12,261 bases of DNA from an uncultured Eubacteriales bacterium (lineage in GTDB: Bacteria > Bacillota > Clostridia > Oscillospirales > Acutalibacteraceae): contig ONEU01000124.1 of assembly GCA_900316925.1 (NCBI GenBank), positions 1 to 12,261 of the forward strand, in the 5' to 3' direction. The translations under genes were made by a program, and so were the position numbers. The notes below the pieces were generated by a model. The model saw only the letters and a list, made by a program, of their open reading frames with translations, made no database searches and was not told where the DNA came from. Every line of letters starts with the position of its first letter. Position 1 is the first letter of the stretch. Positions 6,908 to 12,261 of this stretch are shown one piece after another.

Positions 6908-9373
6908 ATGAAACACAGTATTTCCAGAAAACTATCAGCTATCGGACTGGCGGCTGCCGTTGCCGGCACGATGGCCGCCGCAGCCGCTGCACCGGTATCT
7001 GCTGCCGACTATTTCGGCGATGCCAGGGACCATACATACAGTATCATCGGCTGCTTCAACCACTGGCAGAACGGCATTTCCCTGGATTCGTACTGCTACG
7101 GCAAGTTTAATACCTTTCTCACTTTTGCGCCAGGCACTTACTCCTTCAAGATTCAGGCTGATGACGCCCCGGATTACACCTGGGGGATGTATGAGCCTGA
7201 CAATGACGGAACTCTCGGCAGCAGTACCCCTGTCACCTTCACCATAACCAAGCAATCCGTCGTGTTGATTACATTGAATACCACCACGATAGACCCTGCG
7301 GCAGAAGAAAATCCCGATTCCTTCGTGCATGATCTGACTTATGAGTTTTCCTCTTACGGTTATCGGTACTGGCCGGTAAGCTATGAAATCTTTCCCTATG
7401 GTGATCCTGACCCGGAACCCGAACCGGAGCCAGAACCAGATCCCGGAAACTATACAGCACCGTATCTCAAGGTCAGCCTGAGCGGTGCCTATTATACCGA
7501 TATCCAGAACGCTATCGACAGGATCAACGAGATCCGTTATGAAGCCTGTCTGGAGGGTGTCAAAAATCCCGAACGTCCTTCCACGAATCTTACGATGGCT
7601 GATTACTCGCCCATTCAGTGGTCCCACGAGCTGGAGCTCACTGCCAGACAGCGTGCCGCAGAAGCAGTCCTGACCCTCAGTCACACCCGTCCCAATGGCT
7701 TCGGATGCTTCTCCATCGACACCTACCCCATTCGCAGCAACCATGAGGTTCTGGCATGGAACTTCCAGAAAACCATGGTCTACGGTCTGAACCAATTCTA
7801 TCAGGAGAAAACGGATTGGGTCAACAATACCGACGGTGTCACGGGACATTACGAGGCCATGATCAACCCGAGCTACCGCTATGTCGGGCTGGGAGAGTTC
7901 TATTCCAACGATATTGACGGATATCCCTCCTGTCTGTGCGGGCGTTTCAGCTCTACGTTAAACCACGCTGATGAAACCCGGGGCACTGATAATAAAAATG
8001 TCAGCGTATCCATCGACGTCAATTCCCAGAACTGCAGCGACTATAAAATCGAATGTACCAGCGGCGGAACTACTCTCAACATCAACACCGAGAGGCAGTT
8101 CTACCTCACCACGAATGTTTTCTATGAAAGCAGTGCCAGAGCTAATGTCCTGGGCGATACTGTCTGGGCATCCTCCGACGAAAGCGTGGCAACGGTGTCT
8201 GACGGCAAGGTCACGGCACTTAAAACAGGACAGACTACCCTCTCCGCTGTCGCTTCCAACGGCATCCGGGCGGAATGTACCCTCACGGTCGTGCAGCCCG
8301 CCAGATCCGTCCGTCTCGATCAGAAGGAACTCTCTGTCATGGTCGGAAATACCGCTTCTCTGAAAGCAACCATCTATCCCAAGACCACTACCAACAAAAC
8401 ACTCTCCTGGACATCCTCTGACAAACAGATCGTTACCGTTTCCAACGGCTCGGTCAAAGCTGTCGGCATCGGCACCGCAACCATTACCGTCATTACCAGC
8501 AACAACAAAAAGGCAACCTGCCGTGTGACCGTTCTCCCGAAACCGCTGGTCAACAAATCCACCATTGACTCCACCAGCATTACCTATGGCGATCCCATCC
8601 GTGTCCGCTGTTCCTCCACCGGCGGTACCGGCAATGTGAAGTACGCTGTTTTCTATAAACAGAAAAAACAGTCTAACTGGACAAAAGCAGCGGATTATTC
8701 CTCGGCCTCATCCGTCTCCTTTATCCCCAAGGGCGTAACAACCTATAACCTGCGCATCAAAGCCAAGGATGAAGCCGGTTTGATTGTCAACAAGGACTAT
8801 ACCGTAACCGTGAAGGCTCCTCCGCTCCTTAACACCTCTTTCCTGGATGCTGCTTCTGCAATTCAGGGCTCCCCTGTAAGAGTGGTCTGCCGTGCCTCTG
8901 GCGGTATCGGTACCAAACAGTTCGCCGTTTTCTATAAGCAGTCCAATCAGTCCACCTGGACAAAGGCTTCGGATTATTCCGCTTCCCCGCTGGCATCGTT
9001 CGTTCCCAGGAGTGCCGCTGTCTACAACGTGCGCATTAAGGTCAAGGACGGCCGCGGCAAAATCGTCAACAAAGACCTGAATATCACCGTGAAAGCCTCC
9101 CTGAGAAACACCTCCCGTGTTTCCGCCGCCACCGTAACGCGCGGCAGTAATGTCACCGTAAGCTGTTCCTCCACCGGCGCTGCCGGTACCGTCCAGTATG
9201 CGGTATTCTATAAACAGTCCGCTCAGACCTCCTGGACAATGGCCCGCAACTATGCTACGGGAACCAACGTCAGCATTACACTCAGAGCCGCTACTACCTA
9301 CAACATCCGTGTCAAAGCAAAAGACGCTTCCGGCAAGATCGTCAACAAAGATCTGTCCGTCATCGTAAAATAA
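6908..9373 (+). CDS. Secreted multidomain protein: starch-module-like domain, CAP/SCP domain, two Big_2 domains, three triple-tyrosine-like repeats
   Basis: The product has 821 residues. Residues 1-32 are a signal peptide (SRK, then an alanine-rich core, cleavage likely after VSA). Residues about 41-165 form a beta-sandwich-like module (SIIGCFNHW ... YSFKIQADD ... YTWGMYEPDNDG ... GYRYWPVSYE) resembling X25/SusF-type starch-associated modules. A DPEPEPEPEPDPG linker (166-180) leads to a CAP/SCP domain at about 195-365. Candidate CAP metal-site residues are H259 (SHTRPNG), E280 (NHEVLAWN), H314 and E316 (GHYEAMINPSYRYVGLG). Big_2 Ig-like domains lie at about 390-462 and 465-545 (SSDESVATVSDGKVTALKTG; SSDKQIVTV). 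Three 90-residue repeats (547-636, 640-729, 732-821) run exactly to the stop codon. No dockerin, LPXTG or membrane anchor is seen, so surface attachment, if any, must be by the repeats or a partner. Its role is not known; glycan or cell-surface binding is inferred. Confidence 0.85.
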   Translation: MKHSISRKLSAIGLAAAVAGTMAAAAAAPVSAADYFGDARDHTYSIIGCFNHWQNGISLDSYCYGKFNTFLTFAPGTYSFKIQADDAPDYTWGMYEPDNDGTLGSSTPVTFTITKQSVVLITLNTTTIDPAAEENPDSFVHDLTYEFSSYGYRYWPVSYEIFPYGDPDPEPEPEPEPDPGNYTAPYLKVSLSGAYYTDIQNAIDRINEIRYEACLEGVKNPERPSTNLTMADYSPIQWSHELELTARQRAAEAVLTLSHTRPNGFGCFSIDTYPIRSNHEVLAWNFQKTMVYGLNQFYQEKTDWVNNTDGVTGHYEAMINPSYRYVGLGEFYSNDIDGYPSCLCGRFSSTLNHADETRGTDNKNVSVSIDVNSQNCSDYKIECTSGGTTLNINTERQFYLTTNVFYESSARANVLGDTVWASSDESVATVSDGKVTALKTGQTTLSAVASNGIRAECTLTVVQPARSVRLDQKELSVMVGNTASLKATIYPKTTTNKTLSWTSSDKQIVTVSNGSVKAVGIGTATITVITSNNKKATCRVTVLPKPLVNKSTIDSTSITYGDPIRVRCSSTGGTGNVKYAVFYKQKKQSNWTKAADYSSASSVSFIPKGVTTYNLRIKAKDEAGLIVNKDYTVTVKAPPLLNTSFLDAASAIQGSPVRVVCRASGGIGTKQFAVFYKQSNQSTWTKASDYSASPLASFVPRSAAVYNVRIKVKDGRGKIVNKDLNITVKASLRNTSRVSAATVTRGSNVTVSCSSTGAAGTVQYAVFYKQSAQTSWTMARNYATGTNVSITLRAATTYNIRVKAKDASGKIVNKDLSVIVK
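7028..7402 (+). repeat. Shared N-terminal module, copy in the CAP protein
   Basis: Residues 41-165 of the CAP protein. This is one of three copies of a module of about 125 residues in the window; the others are at 9671-10033 and 10094-10471. All three have a GxFxxW start, an FK(V/I)(R/Q) strand, a Wxx(S/N)WG or YTWG core and an NPDSxVxD...GYxxWP(I/V)S tail. This copy lacks the acidic MTDDD(S/G)DGIY loop of the other two. Confidence 0.7.
8546..9370 (+). repeat. Three tandem 90-residue triple-tyrosine-like repeats
   Basis: The units are 8546-8815, 8825-9094 and 9101-9370, each exactly 90 codons with 2-3 codon joints. Consensus landmarks are an NTS start, a single cysteine at position 22 (V-x-C-SSTGG), (Y/F)AVFYKQ, WTKA..Y, F.P....TYN(L/V/I)R(I/V)K.KD..G.IVNKD and a closing VTVK. 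The unit resembles Pfam Y_Y_Y (triple tyrosine motif) beta-sandwich domains. Confidence 0.85.
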
Positions 9374-9382
9374 GCTGTTCCA

Positions 9383-9424
9383 TCAACACCGGCAGGGGGT
9401 TCCTTGCCGGTGTTGAACTATTTT
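9383..9424 (+). terminator. Terminator after the CAP protein gene
   Basis: A 12-bp perfect stem, TCAACACCGGCA (9383-9394) with TGCCGGTGTTGA (9405-9416), has a 10-nt loop and is followed by CTATTTT. The T tract is short but the stem is very strong. Confidence 0.75.
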
Positions 9425-9470
9425 AAAAAGTAATGAAATTTTAATTATTTATGAACTATTCACAAAGTGA

Positions 9471-9499
9471 TTGAAAGATATTGACAATAGTTGTATAAT
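9471..9499 (+). promoter_or_regulatory. Promoter of the second secreted protein gene
   Basis: TTGAAA (9471-9476, 5 of 6 to consensus) and a perfect TATAAT (9494-9499) have a 17-nt spacer. A TTGACA at 9481 lies too close to this -10 to serve it. AGGAGG at 9531-9536 is 11 nt before the ATG. Confidence 0.7.
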
Positions 9500-9547
9500 G
9501 ATGGTATCAATTATTCAACTAATCCATCAAAGGAGGAGAATCACACA

Positions 9548-12261
9548 ATGAAGAACACAGTTACAAAAAAGCTGTTGGCCGTACTGCTGACCAGTGCGAT
9601 GGTCGGCTCTGTGGCGATGACAGCAGTAACCTCGGCCGCAGCCTACGATAATGACTTTGGCCGTCCTTCCGACCACACCTTCGGCGTCATCGGAGGCTTT
9701 AATGAATGGAGCAAAGATGCTCCCATGACAGACGATGACAGCGACGGCATCTACGAGGCTGTCATTCCTGTCACTGGCCAGTATGATTTCAAAGTGCGTA
9801 CAGATGCTTCTTGGGAATATAGCTGGGGCGAGTATGAAGCTGACTTTGACAGAACCCAGAACAGCCAGACCAACTTCCATGCTGTTGTAGCAGAGGGTCA
9901 GAAGATGGTAGTGAAGCTGGATACCACAAAGGTTGCTGATGAAGCACTGGCTAATCCGGACTCCTATGTCAATGATCCCGATTTTACCTTCGATACAGAC
10001 GGTTACAATTTCTGGCCTATCAGCTATGAGGTTGTTGATCTGGATACCCCGATTCCGCAGCCGGAACCGACACCGGAACCGCAGTATAAGCCCTTCACCA
10101 CTCTCAGCGTCATCGGAGGTTTTACCTTCTGGAACGAGGATATCGACATGACAGACGATGACGGCGACGGTATCTATCAGGCTACCGTTACATCTTTTGA
10201 AGAAGGATATGGTGAATTTAAGGTTCGTGCCGACCATGATTGGGCTTACAACTGGGGAGATTATGACCCCGACTACGATACAACCATGGGGACTCGGACA
10301 TACAGAACCGAATGGTTTGATGAGGGGCAGAAGATCATCATTTCTCTCGACACCACAAGAGTTTCTGAAAAAGCACTGGCTAACCCGGATTCCTCTGTCA
10401 ATGATCCGTACTTCAACTTTAACGAGGACGGTTACAGATACTGGCCTGTCAGCGTCATTGCTGTTACACCTCTTTCCAACACCTCCAGCCTGAGCACCGA
10501 CTCACTGCGGGCAGGTGAAGAGCTCACCGTTTTCTGCTCAGCAAACGGCGGAGACGGCAACACGCAGTTTGCCGTCCATACCTATCAGAAGGGCAAGGGC
10601 TGGACAAAGGTATCCGGCTACAGCAGCAACGAGGATGTGACGATATCCTTCCCGAAGGAGGGTACTTATACCGTCAGAGTCAAGGCTAAGGACAAAAAAG
10701 GCAACGTGGAGGACGCAGACTTTACTGTTACTGTCACGTCCCCTTATGAGAATACCTCTTTTCTCTCGGCAAGCAGTATTTTTGAAGGCAAGAGCCTGAA
10801 TGTTCTCTGCTCATCCATCGGTCCGGAAGATGCACAGTATGCTGTTTACTATCAATTAGCAGGCACCACCTCCTGGAAGAAGATTTCTGATTATCAACCG
10901 GATACAGCTGTATCCTGGACCCCTACAAAAACCGGCAACTATACCATCCGTGTGAAAGCAAAATTTGAATCCGGCAAGGTTCTGAACAAGGATCTGGCGC
11001 TTAAAGTGAAAGATCCTCTTAACGGGTATGAGACAGTATTGACAGACTATATTTACTTTGATAACTCCAAAACAAAATGGGATCAAGTCTACGCTTACTG
11101 GTGGAATAATGATTTTTCCAGAACATTTGACCTGGAAGACAATGATTATGGTTGGATAAGTACAATAGACGAATACGGCGAAACCGACAACCGCCCGATA
11201 AATTACCCCGGTACAAAGATGACACAGATTCCCGGAACAGATATCTGGCAGGCAAGAGTTCCCTTCAATGCAGAACGTATTATTTTCAACAGCGGTAAAA
11301 CAGATGAGGAAATCCGCACCGGTGTAGTCGGTTATCAGACAGTTGACCTGAATTTTGACGCCAGTATTTGGGCTGGTGCGATCTATGTCATCGACACCTC
11401 CGAAGAACCCAGACCCGGCAAAATGAAGTTGAAAACAAAATATATCTATCCCTATGGAGAGTGGAATACCTACTCCGGAGAATACATTACCGAAACCATC
11501 GGCGCACCGATACTGGAAAACAGCTCTACCATACCCTCAGGTACCTACACCGTTGGAAAACCCGTCAAGATCAATTGCAGCGCAACCGGCGGTTCAGGCA
11601 GCATTCAGTATGCCGTATTCTACAAACAGCACAAGCAGACCTCCTGGACAAAGGCTTCCGGCTACAGCACCTCTACCAGCCGTTCCTTTACCCCCAAGGC
11701 ATCCACTACCTATGATGTGCGTGTGAAAGCAAAGGACGCTTCCGGAAAAGTCGTCAACAAGGATCTGACCGTAACCGTCAAATCATCCGTATTGAAAAAC
11801 ACCTCCACCCTGAGTGACAGTACGATCACCCTGGGCAAAAAGGTCACTGTCAGCTGCACCTCCACCGGCAGTACCGGTACGGTTCAGTACGCGGTATTCT
11901 ACAAGCAGGAAAAGCAGAGCACATGGACAAAGGCTTCCGGCTACTCCACCAAATCTTCAGTAACGATCGCCCCGAAATCTGCGAAAGTCTATACCGTCCG
12001 CGTGAAAGCAAAGGACGCTTCCGGTAAGATCGTGAACAAGGACATCAGGCTCACTGTAACGGGCGGGTTTAAAAACACCTCCGCTGTTTCCGCCCAGACC
12101 ATAACAAAAGGCAGCAAAGTGACTGTGAATTGTGCATCCACCGGCGGACAGGGCAGCGTTCAGTATGCTGTATACTACAAGCAGGCTAAGCAGACCAAGT
12201 GGACAAAGGCTTCCGGTTATTCCTCCAAAACCGCTGTTTCCATCGTTCCCAAGGCTGCCAC
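9548..12261 (+). CDS. Secreted starch-binding-type multidomain protein, 3' end outside the window (partial)
   Basis: The frame is open from ATG 9548 to the window end, giving 904 residues without a stop. Residues 1-31 are a signal peptide (VTKK, hydrophobic core, TSAAA-YD). Two X25/SusF-like modules follow at 42-162 and 183-308 (VIGGFNEW, MTDDDSDGIY, FKVRTDASW; VIGGFTFW, MTDDDGDGIY, FKVRADHDW), joined by a proline-glutamate linker (about 163-182). Triple-tyrosine-like repeats 1 and 2 are at 309-397 and 400-488. A CBM26-like starch-binding domain spans about 498-655 (YIYFDNS..WDQVYAYWW, INYPGTKM, WQARVP, IIFNSG). Repeats 3, 4 and 5 start at 656, 749 and 841, the last cut by the window edge. 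No catalytic domain is seen. The module set argues for an extracellular starch-adhesion or scaffolding role; whether a dockerin or anchor follows cannot be seen. It is a relative of the preceding gene. Confidence 0.88.
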   Translation, partial: MKNTVTKKLLAVLLTSAMVGSVAMTAVTSAAAYDNDFGRPSDHTFGVIGGFNEWSKDAPMTDDDSDGIYEAVIPVTGQYDFKVRTDASWEYSWGEYEADFDRTQNSQTNFHAVVAEGQKMVVKLDTTKVADEALANPDSYVNDPDFTFDTDGYNFWPISYEVVDLDTPIPQPEPTPEPQYKPFTTLSVIGGFTFWNEDIDMTDDDGDGIYQATVTSFEEGYGEFKVRADHDWAYNWGDYDPDYDTTMGTRTYRTEWFDEGQKIIISLDTTRVSEKALANPDSSVNDPYFNFNEDGYRYWPVSVIAVTPLSNTSSLSTDSLRAGEELTVFCSANGGDGNTQFAVHTYQKGKGWTKVSGYSSNEDVTISFPKEGTYTVRVKAKDKKGNVEDADFTVTVTSPYENTSFLSASSIFEGKSLNVLCSSIGPEDAQYAVYYQLAGTTSWKKISDYQPDTAVSWTPTKTGNYTIRVKAKFESGKVLNKDLALKVKDPLNGYETVLTDYIYFDNSKTKWDQVYAYWWNNDFSRTFDLEDNDYGWISTIDEYGETDNRPINYPGTKMTQIPGTDIWQARVPFNAERIIFNSGKTDEEIRTGVVGYQTVDLNFDASIWAGAIYVIDTSEEPRPGKMKLKTKYIYPYGEWNTYSGEYITETIGAPILENSSTIPSGTYTVGKPVKINCSATGGSGSIQYAVFYKQHKQTSWTKASGYSTSTSRSFTPKASTTYDVRVKAKDASGKVVNKDLTVTVKSSVLKNTSTLSDSTITLGKKVTVSCTSTGSTGTVQYAVFYKQEKQSTWTKASGYSTKSSVTIAPKSAKVYTVRVKAKDASGKIVNKDIRLTVTGGFKNTSAVSAQTITKGSKVTVNCASTGGQGSVQYAVYYKQAKQTKWTKASGYSSKTAVSIVPKAA
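9671..10033 (+). repeat. Shared N-terminal module, first copy in the second secreted protein
   Basis: Residues 42-162. It keeps the acidic loop MTDDDSDGIY, a candidate Ca-binding turn, the FKVRTDASWEYSWG core and the tail NPDSYVND...GYNFWPIS. Confidence 0.7.
10094..10471 (+). repeat. Shared N-terminal module, second copy in the second secreted protein
   Basis: Residues 183-308, in tandem with the previous copy after a PEPTPEP linker. It has MTDDDGDGIYQA, FKVRADHDWAYNWG and the tail NPDSSVND...GYRYWPVS. The tail is closest in wording to the copy in the CAP protein (GYRYWPVS). Confidence 0.7.
10472..11011 (+). repeat. Triple-tyrosine-like repeats 1 and 2 of the second secreted protein
   Basis: Units 10472-10738 and 10745-11011 encode 89 residues each. 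They are the most divergent copies in the window (QFAVHTYQKGKGWTKV; QYAVYYQLAGTTSWKKI) but keep the NTS start and the single cysteine at position 22. Confidence 0.8.
11513..12261 (+). repeat. Triple-tyrosine-like repeats 3 to 5 of the second secreted protein
   Basis: Units 11513-11782 and 11792-12061 encode 90 residues each; a fifth from 12068 is cut by the window end. They are much more alike than units 1 and 2, with identical DNA runs of 21-23 bp between units 3 and 4 (for example 11645-11665 and 11924-11944). The start-to-start distances are 279 and 276 bp. More units may follow. Confidence 0.88.

Noticed and set aside
7403..7447. Proline-glutamate tract considered as a DNA microsatellite
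   Set aside because: It encodes a PE-rich linker between two domains with mixed codon use (CCG, CCC, CCA; GAA, GAG), so it is better explained as a protein linker.
6935..7849. A 304-codon minus-strand frame opposite the CAP protein gene
   Set aside because: Lies over the signal-peptide, linker and CAP coding sequence; no motif or ribosome binding site supports it.

Overview
The window looks like chromosome of a spore-gene-carrying, anaerobic Gram-positive bacterium of the Oscillospiraceae, most like a Ruminococcus from a gut or rumen. This rests on: spoIIE; a classical rubredoxin; AGGAGG-type ribosome binding sites; sigma-A-like promoters in AT-rich gaps between moderately GC-rich genes; and two large secreted proteins of the starch-binding, triple-tyrosine-repeat kind common in ruminococci. 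All confidently called genes lie on the + strand. The species call is inference from gene content.

Layout. 1-287: a hairpin and a spoIIE promoter with an unusually long spacer. 288-2636: spoIIE, membrane-bound PP2C phosphatase of sporulation. 2783-2944: a 53-residue rubredoxin behind a perfect consensus promoter, followed by a strong terminator. 3013-3954: a TIGR01212/YhcC-type radical SAM protein that starts only 18 bases after that terminator and has no evident promoter of its own. 4084-5451: citrate synthase with a probable TTG start behind two tandem promoters. 5496-5829: about 300 bases without a convincing gene, then a promoter. 5830-6759: a cysteine synthase family PLP enzyme with altered signature motifs. 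6908-9373 and 9548-window end: two neighbouring, related, secreted multidomain proteins, each with its own promoter and ribosome binding site; the second runs off the window.

The first five genes are unrelated housekeeping or developmental functions, mostly transcribed as single genes with their own promoters and terminators. The two secreted genes form the accessory part. They share a signal peptide, an N-terminal module of about 125 residues resembling the X25/SusF-like starch-associated beta-sandwiches (once in the first protein, twice in the second), and C-terminal 90-residue triple-tyrosine-like repeats (three in the first; five visible in the second). Each repeat carries one cysteine at position 22. 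The first adds a CAP/SCP domain and two Big_2 Ig-like domains; the second adds a CBM26-like starch-binding domain between its second and third repeats. I infer a surface or extracellular starch- or glycan-associated pair that arose by duplication and module shuffling. No catalytic glycoside hydrolase domain, dockerin or sortase signal is visible in either, although the end of the second is not in view.

No rRNA, tRNA, CRISPR array, insertion sequence or phage gene was seen.
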